Source of the DNA: Ophioderma brevispina
Taxonomy: Eukaryota > Echinodermata > Ophiuroidea > Amphilepidida > Ophiodermatidae
Direction: 5' to 3'
DNA: 64,000 nucleotides
Assembly (NCBI GenBank): GCA_023653785.1
Contig: JAMKCH010022281.1
Location: 62,001 to 126,000, forward strand
Both the position numbers and the translations under genes were made by a program. Every line of letters starts with the position of its first letter. Position 1 is the first letter of the stretch. The notes under the pieces are model-generated. The model was not told the DNA's origin. It was given only the letters and a program-made list of their open reading frames with translations, and did no database searches. This document shows, piece after piece, positions 25,445 through 37,541 of the stretch.

Positions 25445-28400
25445 GGTTGATTGGTTATTTTTTGTGGGTTTTTTCGTAGATTGTTCTATGTTGTTATCTT
25501 GTAGTGTATTATCTTCCGTAGATTGCTTTTATTTATCTATTTGTTGGGTTTCTTCCGTAGATAGCTATAGTTGTTTATTTTGTTGGTGTGTTATCTCCGT
25601 TAGATGCTATATTGTTGTTATTTGTGGTGTGTTCATCTTCCGTAGTAGCTATATGCGGTTTCTTGTTGGTTGTGTTGTTATCTTCCCGTTAGATAAGCTA
25701 TAAAGCTGTTATCTGTTGGTTGGGTCATCTTCAGTAGATGCTATATGCTGTTATCTTGTTGGTTGTGTTATCTTCCGTAGATAGCTATAAGAGGTGATCT
25801 TGTTGGTGTGTGTAATATTCCGTAGATAGCTATAGGTGTGATTCTTGTTGGTTGTGTTTTCTTCCGTAGAGAGCTAGATGTTGTTTTCTTGTTGGTTGTG
25901 TTATTTTCGAGATAGCTACTATGTTGGTTTTCTCGTCTGTGTGTATCTTCGTAGATAGCTATATTGGTGTTATCTTGTTGTTGTTGTCATCTTCGTAGAT
26001 AGCGATAATGCTGTTATTCTTGTTGGTTGTGTTTTCTTCCGTAGATAGGCTATTGTTGTTATCTTGTTGGTTGTGTTATTTTCCGTAGATAGTATATGTT
26101 GTTTTTTGTTGGTTGTGTTATTCCGTGAGATAGCATATTTGGTTGTATCTTTTGTTGGTTGTGTCATCTTCCGTAGATAGCTAGATGCTGTTATCTTGTG
26201 GTGTGTTATCGTCCTCGATAGTATATGCTGTTATCGTGTTGGTTGTGTCATCTTCCGTAGATAAGCTATCTGTTGTTCTTCTTGTTGGGTTGGGTTTTAT
26301 TCCGTAGATAGATTATGTTGTTATCTGTTGGTTGTGTTATTTCCGTTAGAACAGCTATATGCTGTTATTGGTGGTTGTTGATATCTCAGTAGAGAGCTAT
26401 ATGTTGTTATCTTGTTGGTTGTGTCATTTTCTGTCGATAGCTAGATGTGTTATCTGTTGGTCTGTATCTTCCGGTAGATAGCTATATGTTGTTATCTTGT
26501 GGGTTGTGTTATCTTCCGTAGATAAGCTGTATGTTGTATTCTTGGTGGTTGTGGTTTATTTTCCGTAGACAGCTATATGTGTTATCTTGTGTTGTGTATC
26601 TTCCAACGATAGCTGTGTTTTGTTATCGTGTTGGTGTGTTATTTCTGTAGATAGTCTATGTGGTTATCTTGTTGGTTGTGTTATCTTCCGTAGATAGCTA
26701 GATGTGTTTTTTTGTTGGTTGTGTTATCTTCCGTAATAGATAGGTTTTGTTGTTATCGTGTGGGTTGTGTTATCTTCTGTCGAAGCTAGATGTTTTTTTT
26801 CTTGTTGGTTGTGTTATCGTCCGTGCGAGTAGATAGCAATTTGTTATCTGGGTGGTGGGTTATCGTCCATAGATAGCTATCTGTGTTACTTTTTGGTGGT
26901 GTTATTCCGGAGTAGCTATATGTGTTATCTTGTTGGTTGTGTTATCTTCCGTAGATAGCTATATGTGTATCTTGTTGGTGGGTTATCTTCCATAGATAGC
27001 TATATGTGTTATCTGTGTTGGGTGTGTTATCTTCCATAGATTGCTATATGTTTGATCTTGTTGGTTGTGCTATCTTCCGTAGATAGCTATTGATGTTGTT
27101 ATCTTGTTGGTTGTGTTATCTTCCGTAGATAGCTGGTGTATTGGTTTGTTGTTTATTCTATGGTTGTGTTATTTTCCGTAGAACAGCTATATGTTGTTAT
27201 CTTGTGGGTTGTGTTATCTTTCTAGATAGCTTTGAGATGTGTTTTTTTGTTGGTTGTGTTATTTTTTCCCGTAGATAGCACTCTATGTTGTTATCTTGTT
27301 GGTTGTGTTATCTTCAGTAGGATAGCTATATGTGTTATCTTGTTGGTTGTGTTATCTCAGTAGATAGCTATGTGTTGTTATCTTGTGGTGTGTATCTTCT
27401 GTAGAGGAGCTGGATGGTTATCTTGTGGTTGTGTTATCTTCACTAAGATAGCGATAGGGTTGGTATCTTTTGGTTGTTTTATCTTCCGTAGAGAGCTATA
27501 TGTTGTTATCTTGTTGGTTGTGTTATCTTCGTAGATAGCATATGTTGGTATCTTTTGGTTGTGTTGTGTATCTTCCATAGATAGTATAGGTTGTTATCTT
27601 GTTGGTGTGTTATCTTCCGTAGATAGCATATGTTGTTATCTTGTTGGGTTGGTGTTATTCATTCCGTAGATAGCTATTGCTGGTATCTTGTGGTTGGTAT
27701 CTCAAGATAGCCTATATGTTGTTATCTTGTTGGTTGTGTTATCTTCAGTAGATAGATATATGTGTTATTTGTTGGTTGTGTTATATTCCGTAGAGAGTTA
27801 TATGTTGTTATCTTGTTGGTTGTGTTATACTTCCGGAGATAGATATATGTTGTATTCTTCGTTGGTTGAGTTATCTTCCGTAGAGAGCTATATGTTGTAT
27901 TGTTGGTTGTGGCTATTCTTCCGTAGATTGCTAATGTGTTTTTTTGTTGGTTGTGTTATCTTCCGTAGATAGTATATGTGGATTCTTGTTGTGTTATCTT
28001 CCGTAGAATGCTTAATTTGTTATCTTGTTGGTTGTGTATATCCGTAGATACCTATATGTTGTTATTTGTGGTTGTGTGATTTATTTTCTGTAGATAGCTC
28101 TATTATTGTTATCCCTGTTGGTTGTGTATTTTCCGTAATAGTAGATGTTGTTATCTTGTTGGTTGGTTATCTTCCGCCAATAGCTATAGTTGTTATCTTG
28201 TTGGTTGTGTTATATTCCGTAGATAAGCTATATGTTGTTATCTTGTTGGTTGTGTTATCTTCCATAGATAGTATATGTTGTCTCTTGTGGGTGTGTATCT
28301 TCGTAGAGAGCTATGTTGTTTTCTTGTTGGTTGTGTTATATTCCGTATTAGAGAGCTATATGTGTTATCTTGTTGGGTGTGTCTATCTTCCGTAGATAGC

Positions 28401-28965
28401 TAATGTGTGATCTTGTGGTTGTGTTATCTCCGTCGAGAAGCTATATGTTGTATCTTGTTGGTTGTGGGATCTTCCGTAGATAGCTATATGTGGTTATCTT
28501 GTTGGTGGTATCTTCCATAATAGCTATATGTTTGTATCTTGTGGTTGTGTTATTTCTGTAGATAGCGATATGTTGTCGTCTTGTTGGTTGTGGTCTTCCA
28601 TAGATAATCTATGTTTTTATCTTGTTGGTTGTTTAATCTCTGGAGATGATAGCTATATGTGTCATCTTGTTGGTTGTGTTATCTTCGTGATAGCTTATGT
28701 TGGTATGTGTTGGTTGTGTTATCTTCAGTAGATAGCATATGTTGTTATCTTGTCGGTTGTGTTATCGTCCGTAGATAAGAGATGCTGTTATAGTGTTGTG
28801 TTGTGTTTTCTTCCGAGGCTGTTATCTTCACTTCAAAACTACATGAACATTTGTCCGAAATTGTCGAGCTGTGTATTTTCTGTAGATAGCGATATGGTTG
28901 TTCTCTACTGTAGATAGTGAATGAACGACTTCAATATGTCATTAGGCCGAGTTATTTTCGGTAGA
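25445..28965. repeat. 44-bp minisatellite, roughly 75-80 units
   Basis: A unit of about 44 bp repeats head to tail for 3.4 kb. Each begins near TAGATAGCTATATGTTG and ends near TTGGTTGTGTTATCTTCCG. Nearly every unit differs from its neighbours by one-base deletions or insertions rather than by shared, ordered variants. After about 28820 units become scattered (28875, 28905, 28960). Six or more ORFs here are translations of the repeat; 44 is not a multiple of 3, so frames drift. Confidence 0.95.
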
Positions 28966-31063
28966 TACTATTCGAAATGCCAACGAGTGATTTTTCCACT
29001 CTGAAAGAGAGTATTAGTGCCGTCCAGTCGTGGGGTGGATTACAGTGATCCACGCCAAAAAGAGTGAAAATGGAGTAAATTTCAATCTAAAAGAAAGATC
29101 TGCTTGCACTCTGAACAAAGTACATATACAATGAAGTTCACTCATTGTCACCTTTTAAAGAGTTCAATTTCATCCGTTGGAGTGATACGTTGTCACTCCA
29201 AAGCATAAAACTGGTGGCTCTTGTTGCATCGTGAAGAAAATTGATCGTATTTTTCTCTCTGGGTTAATGACCTGCGCCGTTAACTTATCCTTTCACTTGT
29301 CTTTTGTTCTTGTTACCGTTGTTTTTTCTTCCGTAGATGGCCGAAATTATGCAGTCCGGTTGCCCCTTTGTTATTGAGAATTAAACTTGGCATTAATCTT
29401 GTTGGCAACGTTATTTGCTTTTGTTAGGGTAGCTAACATTTAGGCCTGCTGGTAATACTGTAACTAAAATAGAATGATGTCTTCTGAACGGTTCGAGTTC
29501 CGTTCATGAGTCAACAGTAAGTTTCCTTTAAAGCTTAAAACTCGACCACACGTAGATAATTAATAATACATCCATTATTTTCGAGATGAATGGTTTGGAT
29601 TTCCTGTGCCAACTCCATATTAAACCACTTTATCTACAGATAGCACGGACACAAACAGAATATTCGTCCCGTTCGTTCAAATAAAAGAGTAAATTTTCGC
29701 TGTCAAGTTAAGATTTTCTCTTACATAGGCTGATCGATGTGCTGACAGTAAAAGCCGACAAGATCGATCGCAGCTGGGATATATGTTTTGCGTTAACATA
29801 GTTTCTGTTTCAATGGAAATTGCATAATAGAAAAGAAAATAATATGACATTTTTCACATCTTATGTTCCTAGAAAAAAAAAATGCGATTGTTCTACGTGG
29901 CCGCAGTTTCAGTTATGAAAGCCATTATCTGCCACTCAGAGCTATTTGCTTGCCATTTGGTGCTTTTGGGGTTTCGATAGTAGCGGAAGGTCGATTTTAC
30001 AAAGTACTATATTTCGGGGTTCGTTCAATCCAAATTTCCAGAGCTTCTGGTGTTGATTATTTAACTTTAAACCACAGTCTTTGATTTTTACTCGCTGGCA
30101 ATTCTGAAAGTGAGGTATAAATTAATGCGTGCAGGTAAAAAAACAATGGCGACCACAATAGGTAGGGCATTACATCACATATGACGCTGTAAATCATGAC
30201 ACGGGACCCCATATCCAGAAAAGGGCCTTTCCATAATGGTGGTTTAAGTGGTTTTTGATCGTCTATTTTAAGAAAACTATAGGGTGGGTATAGAGACATG
30301 TTACCACATGCTTCAGTCACATTGTATGAGTTCTCTCAAGAAAAAAATAATTTGTGAAAGTGTTTTTAAAGCTTTTTTTTATATACCTTAATCTATTTTG
30401 CGAATGAGAAGTATCAGTCTGTATACAAATCAAAACAGCAATAGTATATGCCAGTACAAAATTTAATTCGATCTAATAATTTTGACATTAAGGCATTTAA
30501 TGTCATCTCCGTTGACTTCTGCTGTGTGAAAGAATTACAATTCTTTCGTTTTTGAAAGCGATTAATTTCCAAAAATACCAATCAAAAATAGCTTTCAACA
30601 TTATATGTTTTCTTGAGAGGATCCGCCCCCCAAAAAGTGATTGGAGCATTGAAGTCCTGCCTTATGGGAATATGCTTTAACGGTATATACTGAAAGTTTT
30701 CTTAAAATAGGCGATCCGCGATGCCCTCTAAACACTATCGAAACCCCTTAAGAGGTCCGAGAGGTGCATAAAGAGATGCTACCTTCCAATCAAAACCATA
30801 TTCAACCATTCCCATGACAACACTGTAGTTTAACAACCGATGCCCCCTTAATCGAATGAACTGAAACATGCTATACCCTCTTCAATGAAAATGACTGATG
30901 TTACATACGCCACAGGGGGTAACATTTTCCCTCGTCTACCACACTTGATTCCCTATCGGTTCATACGAATTTCCTCGCGAATCCCCTTTCTTTCCGAAAC
31001 CCCAGCCTGTCCGCCTTTGGTCATGTCAATCTCGTCTGCCTTATAGGATAGCATATTTTATAC
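28966..31063. other. Mostly non-coding stretch with a perfect hairpin
   Basis: The part at 28990-29210 has recurring ACTC/GAGT words. The ORFs at 29863-30084 (+) and 30057-30320 (-) overlap, lack splice context and match no family that I know. No RNA gene or transposon end was recognised. Confidence 0.4.
29177..29201. repeat. Perfect 9-bp hairpin
   Basis: TTGGAGTGA and TCACTCCAA are exact reverse complements around a 7-base loop. It lies among several ACTC/GAGT words and may be a relic of a repeat. No following T-run suggests a terminator, and this is eukaryotic DNA. Confidence 0.7.
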
Positions 31064-31210
31064 TAATGCTCAAGTCTTCTTTAGTGACAATGTTAGTCTT
31101 TACCACGGCAGTGGGTGATTTGAACCAATCCGACAATTCTTTGCGCTCCATATATCTGAGAACCACGGCACCACTCATAATGTCGAAAATTCCCGCATAA
31201 ATCCTAGTTA
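31064..31210 (-). CDS. Internal exon of an unidentified protein
   Basis: It is bounded by a good acceptor (TTTACCTGTGCGCAG, AG at 31212-31211) and a donor GTATAA (GT at 31063). The 147 bases are open and read TRIYAGIFDIMSGAVVLRYM, then ERKELSDWFKSPTAVVKTNI and end KEDLSI. The mixture of a hydrophobic helix and a charged Trp-containing stretch looks like real protein. The frame runs on to TAA at about 31049 if not spliced. I cannot name the family. Confidence 0.45.
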
Positions 31211-32608
31211 CTGCGCACAGGTAAACATTTTGAATTCTTGGTTATTGGTCCATCCTCCTCTGGTAAAGAGGTGTTATAACAGACATATTAAAAATGTGAG
31301 GAGCATTCTGTTTATTCATAAGTGTAATTTTAATCAAACTTTTGCTGCTGAGTTCTTTTTAATTGAGATTGAATTTACGAAATTCATTTTTTACATTTAT
31401 AATTCAAAATTGCCCATTTGTAAAGTTTTGTAGAGTTTTGAACCACTGACGGGCGGCCATCTTGGATGTGGATGTGAGCAGGAAGCACAAAAGTTTGAGT
31501 TCTTGTTAGCCTTATTCAAGGCGCTCTATACCAACTTCATTAATTGGTTCACACGTCTGATATAATGTCATCATATAAGGAATGGAGCATATCCCTCTCC
31601 CTAAAACTAAAAATGGCGAGAATTCACTGTGTTAAACACCTAATTTGAGGTCTCCAATTTCACCTGGCCTATGGTCCATGCTTCCACTAGCGAGTTCAAT
31701 ATCAACTCGGGCAGAGCGCCTTGTACAGTCTTTCAGACTTTTTTCTGCATTTGCAAAAAATTGATAGGAGTTTTATACAGGGAAGGTTTTAAACCACAAA
31801 GCAATGTAATCAAGGCTGAGTTCTTGTATGTTGAGAATACACTCTGTGAGGGGTTAAGGGGCTACTTCCCAACTATATGTGCATTGTGGGATGTGGGAAA
31901 CCCCCTCTGGTCTTAACCTGTCAAGACAGCAAACCCCACGTATGTGCTTACATATTCTATACCTGGCTTCGTGATTATATAAATACACACTCAGTATAGT
32001 AGCTCGAAATCTGCCGTCGAAAATGATTACAGTACAACAGACAACCAGGAAGAGAGCGGAGTCAAAAGAAGTAAAGGTCTTGAGATCCCGGGGGCCAAGT
32101 TAGAACGATTCCTCCTCTTTCCCTGCCCGTATGCCCAACTTCCTTACTTTCATTAAGTTAGTATCATTGGCATTTACTGCTTAAGAGCTTTGAATTCCGG
32201 GTTTGATGCTGTTAGGGACCAATATCTATCATGATGGTGCTCTTTCTGCCTCGAAACGATTGTTGTTAAGAACTTGCGTCACCCAGGCAAACCCGTGAGA
32301 GAACTGAGCACGACTCAAAACTGAACTTGGGAAACATCCCTCGTATTATTGATTGTGCACACACAAAATAAATAAAATACACAAGAATTAAAAACTATAC
32401 ATACATGCACACAAACAAGTATACGCAAGTACACTGTAAAAATGATTATCTCTCACATGGCAACGATTAAACAAAAGCAAGGAGGCCAGAAGTAGGTACC
32501 GGCCTTTCTCGCCGTTTCATGCGATTTTAATTCAGAAAAAGCATCGGCCTACAACTTGTGCTATAATAGATGGCCAGCAGTATGCAAGGCCATTTAAGGA
32601 TTATCTTT
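31211..32608. other. Non-coding stretch
   Basis: ORFs at 31230-31433 and 31671-31916 (+) show no splice support or family. No element was recognised. Confidence 0.4.
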
Positions 32609-32960
32609 GCAATTTCATTCTAAGCATTCAATTTACATGATGAGCAGAAAGCCAACATCTACACATGATGAACATAAAGCTAACACATCAAAAGTTAATT
32701 TATCTTTAACATTGATCTCTGCAATTTCATTTTAAGCATTCAATTTACAAGATGAGCAGAAATAAAAGCCAACATCCACACGTGATGAGCAAAAAGCTAA
32801 CATCAAAAGTTAATTTAAACACAATGTTAAATCAACATCTGAATCAATTTGATCACTGTCAAATCACATGATGAGCACATCAACACATCAATAGTCAATT
32901 AGCACAATATTAATTTACACAATGAACAGTAAGCAATATCTTATAATCTCTTCACATTAT
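32609..32960. repeat. 118-bp tandem repeat, two units plus remnants
   Basis: GCAATTTCATT(C/T)TAAGCATT recurs at 32609 and 32727 (period 118), followed in both by GATGAGCAGAAA, CCAACATC and TCAAAAGTTAATTTA. A decayed third unit with GATGAGCA words follows to about 32960. Confidence 0.75.
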
Positions 32961-34742
32961 GAGCAGCAAACCAACATTTATACCACGCCAGAAAGCTCCA
33001 GAACAGCCACGGTATTATCATACCAAATCAATCTTTATTATTAGAGCAGTATGGCATTCAAAATATATAGCAACAGCTAAGAATTTATGAAACTCAGTGA
33101 GCAGCTAAAGCCCGACAGAGGAGGAAGCCTAGAGAACGAGAAAGTATGCATAAAAATAAATGAAAAAATAGGGAGCGGTGGGAGGGATAAAAAAATCCGG
33201 ACCGCATGAACGGTTGAGAAAGCCAAGTGACGAATCTGGCGCGAAACAGGAATAAACACACAGGCCAAAACAAAACACATTACGTCACAAGTAGGACGCA
33301 GAATGATTGGTTAACCCAAGCAGCGAACAAAATGGCAACACGGGTCGAGATCAGATAACTGGTTTATGCTACACAACAGGCTTGTAACCATAAATTGTAA
33401 AAAAAAAACGTCGTTTTAACTGGCAGCTTAGACTCGAAAGGCAAAATAAAACGTTTAAATAACGTTTTAATGTTGTGAAGCTCAGCTGACCGTTAAAACG
33501 ACGTTTTTTATGAACCTTGTTAACAGTGTACCTCTCATTTTATTTTGTGAAGGCTTATTTTTTAAGCTACTAAACGTAGTATTTTGGTAATCAAATACGA
33601 TTTCCTCAAACGGTACTCGCAGATGGTTTCTAGATTTACCTGTTTTTATAAAAGGAGTACTTTCATCCGTTATAGTCAGCACCTGAGTGGTGGAAAGATG
33701 ATGGAAGAATTGTGCGTTTGAAAATCTTTTCAAAATTGGCAGGGCGCATCTAAAGAGTTTTTGCAATAGGGGCATCGCAGATCATTATGTCAAGGCGCGC
33801 GTGGGGGGGGGGGGGGTGTGATAATGAAATGAAAGATTACAGAGGTGGAGAACTTCAAATTGCTCCAAATCTGGTCGCAAAGTATGCCAAGATTTGTTCG
33901 TATGGTTACAAGGATTCCAATAGGTTATAGTTGGTTCATGTTAACGGCCTATGATTTTTAAAATATGAAATCACAATTCTGAAAATAACCAAAAGGTCCA
34001 ATTAAGATTCCGTTGTACAGGGGCCGGGTATAGTGTAACAAAAATAAAAAGTTTGTTCCCTTTTTAAAAGAAAGGTCTTCAAAATTTGCAAAAGGATTAG
34101 AATAAAAATTATTTTGTAAACTTTAACCATAGCAGATGGTTGTAAATTAGCTTATTTCATTTTCTGATCTAGGGAAGAAATTAATGCTTCACTTTTTACC
34201 CAATAGTCGATCAAATTTTAAATTTTGGACCTTACATGAACAAACTGACATATGGAGTTCCTTATAACTAGGACGAACGATTTTGGTTATACTTTCAAAA
34301 AGATTGGAGCAATTTTAGACGGGGGGGGATATTAACCTTTCGTTGAGCCTCATCGTGAAACAGTGGAATATAGGGCCTATGCGATGTCCCCTATAGCCAA
34401 AAATCTTCTTTGAATGTGCCCTAACAGTGTGTCAAATTTCGGAGATTATCATCAAATGGACAATTGACACACCAATTTGTCACGGAATCTGCTCTGCTAT
34501 TAGCCGTGATTCTATTCTAAATAGGTTTTAAGTGAATCACGGATTCAAAGGTCAATTGCGATATACTGGAGAAAATCCATGCCACGTATCTTTTACATTT
34601 GTCGCTATTAATAGTTCCTTAACTGGGTCATCAAAAAGTGCCCTAAAAGTCGATACAAATATGGAACACTGACCTTCCGCACATACTAACACAAACGAAA
34701 TGAAAATTCTCTGATAATAACATTTATTTACTTTTGATCATA
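32961..34742. other. Non-coding stretch with a G14 run
   Basis: It includes G14 at 33803-33816. The minus ORF at 33482-33775 is open for 97 codons and another frame there reads CPYCKNSLDAPC, a zinc-finger-like spacing, but neither is supported by a family match or by splice sites. Confidence 0.35.
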
Positions 34743-35106
34743 TTAAAGGCGATGGTCCGATTTAAGTATATAAAGTTTCCATCGTGATAGTTTGACCTTC
34801 ACCCAAAAAACCATCTGTAAAGTTTCTCGCCGATATTTCAATCCGTTTTAATGTGCAGAGCTCGAAACGTGATTTGTTGAGCCCATCGTAAAGTACTGTG
34901 TAAAAAATAATATTGGTCGACCCAAAATGGAGTACATTTTCGTTGCATAACTCCCAACCAAACAACCTTTTTTAGCATAAGCTTCACATAGTAAATGTGA
35001 AAAACAGTAGGCTTTCTTCTGATACCTAAATTCCGACCACTTCCGGTTAAAATCTGGGGTTCTGGGATGGACCGGACTATTAAGCGCTGGGCCCATGGAC
35101 CTTTAA
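34743..35106. mobile_element. TTAA-bounded MITE, family 2
   Basis: The left end reads TTAAAGGCGATGGTCC and the right end, reversed, ATTAAAGGTCCATGG, so the termini share TTAAAGG and an ATGG core. A second copy in the same orientation lies at 61478-61816, alike along its whole length (for example AAACGTGATTT, CCACTTCCGG). The minus ORFs at 34762-35096 and 61368-61806 resemble each other only because both are this repeat. Confidence 0.7.
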
Positions 35107-35362
35107 TTAAAAAGTATTAAAGAATTTTGTTCATATTTTACTAAACATTTTGCCAAAGTACTAAAAAAATGCCCTAAATTTGAGGAAAATTATGTTGCTA
35201 AACAATACTGAGTTTAAAAGGGCCAATACAAAATGACATGTCAAAAATGTCAAATCCGTATAGGCACGGTGGAAGCGCCATGATCAAATTTGGAAAATTC
35301 GCTATGTAGAATTCTTGTGTATACATAGTTGACTGATAGGCACACTCAAGAGAGATTTCAGT

Positions 35363-35552
35363 AGCTTCCCACAATGCATTGCTTCCCATAGAGATTTTTG
35401 TACCGGTAATCATGTGAATCGTAGAGATGAAACATTCTTAAAGTGCAAGATTGTGATTACTGCTGTTAATTTAGCTTAGGTTTCACCAATAACGATTCAC
35501 ATCAGGATACCTGTACAAAACCCAATGGAAGCCACTTGCATTGTGGGAAGCT
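35363..35552. repeat. Foldback hairpin, arms of about 58 bp
   Basis: The arm at 35363-35420 (AGCTTCCCACAATGCA ... CATGTGAATC) matches the reverse complement of 35494-35552 (GATTCACATCAGG ... GTGGGAAGCT) with several indels, around a 73-base spacer. It is probably a small foldback transposon or its remnant. Confidence 0.65.
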
Positions 35553-37190
35553 AATGATATCTTCTTTTGGCAAACTCCAGAAGAACTATCCTTTTGCACT
35601 CCCTATCAGTTCCTAAAGGATCATTGCTCTTTCTGTTTGACCCCTCAAAAATGAAAAAGATAAATTAACAAATACCAGGATATTATCTGCATTGATCTTC
35701 CTAATCAGAGCGACCTAACTGTACCACCCTGAATAGCTGTAAGGGCATCAAAGGTCGATTGTGAGATGAGGTATCGTATCACCACATTAGCTGATGGCTA
35801 GGAAAGCTGAGCCGATTTACACTAGCAGTGAGATGACATGATTTATTGATATTCTTCCCAGCGTCTTACTGAGACTACATACCTATTGTTATGATGTATA
35901 CATGTAATAACGATAGCAAATGAAAAAGATATCAATAACCGCTTCTGAATTGTCGTTTGATGATTCTGTTTCTTATAAAAACGTCTATTTTTATTTGATA
36001 TAACAATAGTTTTGTTATGGCCGGTAGTGTAGTGATTAAATGCTTTGGTGCACGCTAAAATTTGGTAATCTCTACACGATACTTTGTCAATATTGTCATT
36101 GATTATACCAAGTTACGATCGAAAAAATAATTAAAAACGTGAGATCTTCGGCCAATTATTCATACCCCTGGTATCAAAGGCTGTCGTAGGCTGACAATCT
36201 CAATTCGTTCCTCTTTCTTTCCACGATACAGAGAGTGTTTGTTTTAACGATCCTCCGTCACTACTTTTCAGGCGACTATCATTTAAGAAGTCGCCACCCC
36301 TCCCTTACAGAGAACGTTAATGTAAATGGACAAAAATTGCAATAACTCAACGTGTAGAGAAACCGCTAATGTTAAAATGGACAAAAATGAAATAAATCAA
36401 AGTATAGCCCTTTTCAACAACTTGGTCATTTTACCTCGTTGAGTCAACTATGCACGACTAAATGTTGACCCACTTTTGTGGTCAACAAGTGCGAAATGAA
36501 CCCTTTTGTGGTAAATAATTTGACCCATTTTTAGTCGGTGCATAGTGGCGTTTTTAGTGGGAATTATTCAAAAATATACACCTGGACCAATCAAAACTGT
36601 GTACGTTTTAGAAGTAGATTAAGTAGATACCTGACTACCGACAAAAGGATGTAATGAGAGCTATTATCCTCGCAAATGCGACAATTAGCTGAAACCGGAG
36701 TGGTATTTGTTTCGTGTTGTCCGTTTTTATGAATCAGACAGCGACACCAATTAGTTGGCGTATATTGTCTAGTGTTAATGTTTCATGGATGAAATAACAA
36801 CGTTTTTATCTCAAATAATTCTGTTATCACGGTTCATTGAGTGTTGTACGAGTTTCATACAATCTCACAATCTCACAGCTTTCGTTTCGTGCCATTGGTG
36901 CCATCCTGTGCTGTGCTAGGTATATTACCACCATCAAAAGAAAAATATTCTGATATCGAATTACCGTTTATTGATTTAATCAAAATCAACAACCACAGAT
37001 GATTAAAATAACGCCATACTCTGGAGAGCTCTGGAGAGCCAACACCATTATTTATAGAAGAACATTAAACTCAACATGTTAAGTTTTTTAAAACTCATCA
37101 ACGAAATAGAAAGCCTAAGCTGTCGCAGTTAGAATTTTATTATTTATACCACTACAGTTAATGATGGTTTTTAACCTTATGAGGAGAATA
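35553..37190. other. Non-coding stretch
   Basis: No exon or RNA gene was recognised. It holds the short inverted repeat at 36448-36545. Confidence 0.4.
36448..36545. repeat. Short inverted repeat (about 25-bp arms)
   Basis: CTATGCACGACTAAATG at the left pairs with CATTTTTAGTCGGTGCATAG at the right with two small differences. A GACCCA word next to each arm extends the pairing. It could be a very short foldback element. Confidence 0.6.
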
Positions 37191-37541
37191 TCACCGTACG
37201 CCGCGTCTATCCAACGTGGGAACGGGAATACCTCTATATATTTCGCCAAGTACGCCCGGGAGATATTTTCTCTTGTCATGGCAATACGTCAGTGGAACCA
37301 TGATACGGGACAACAGTGAGCGCGGTATTACTGGCTCATCTAATAAATTTTCATGGATAGGTTGCTGCAGGAGACGATCATTGTGATCTAAACTGATTTG
37401 TTTCTTCCCGTTTATAATTTTTACTGAGGTTAAACTTCGCACCATGAAAACACTCTTTGTGATATAATTTTTTAAAGAAGTACGAGGCGTAGTACTTGTC
37501 ACGTAATGATAAAAATAATTTGCACGCACGAAAGATGACAT
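37191..37541 (-). CDS. Hypothetical protein or first exon, 116 codons
   Basis: The start ATG (37541) has A at -3 (GAAAATGTC). The frame is open for 116 codons to TGA. The product is basic, begins MSSFVRANYFYHYV, has a VPLTYCHDKRKYLPGVLGE segment and ends with IYRGIPVPTL then DRRGVR. A GTGATA donor overlaps the last codons (GTACG|GTGATA), so it may instead be a first exon. There is no signal peptide or membrane segment. The family is unknown; length and composition are better than those of neighbouring ORFs. Confidence 0.35.
   Translation of the reverse strand: MSSFVRANYFYHYVTSTTPRTSLKNYITKSVFMVRSLTSVKIINGKKQISLDHNDRLLQQPIHENLLDEPVIPRSLLSRIMVPLTYCHDKRKYLPGVLGEIYRGIPVPTLDRRGVR

Noticed and set aside
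25443..28731. Chain of ORFs rich in Leu, Val, Cys, Tyr and Ser resembling membrane proteins
   Set aside because: They are translations of the 44-bp minisatellite; the hydrophobic pattern repeats with the DNA unit and frames drift.
25445..28965. CRISPR-like array
   Set aside because: The repeats are contiguous without unique spacers, in animal DNA, and there are no cas genes.
29863..30320. Overlapping plus and minus ORFs
   Set aside because: Neither has start context, splice borders or family resemblance.
31090..31165. tRNA-like box B (GGTTCAAATC) on the minus strand
   Set aside because: No box A at the right distance, and the segment reads better as a protein-coding exon.
33482..33790. Zinc-finger-like reading CPYCKNSLDAPC
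   Set aside because: Only a short frame with an immediate stop and no matching histidine spacing; frames disagree and no splice sites support it.
34762..35096. Conserved protein shared with 61368-61806
   Set aside because: The similarity covers the whole TTAA MITE including its inverted ends; it is a DNA repeat, not a gene family.
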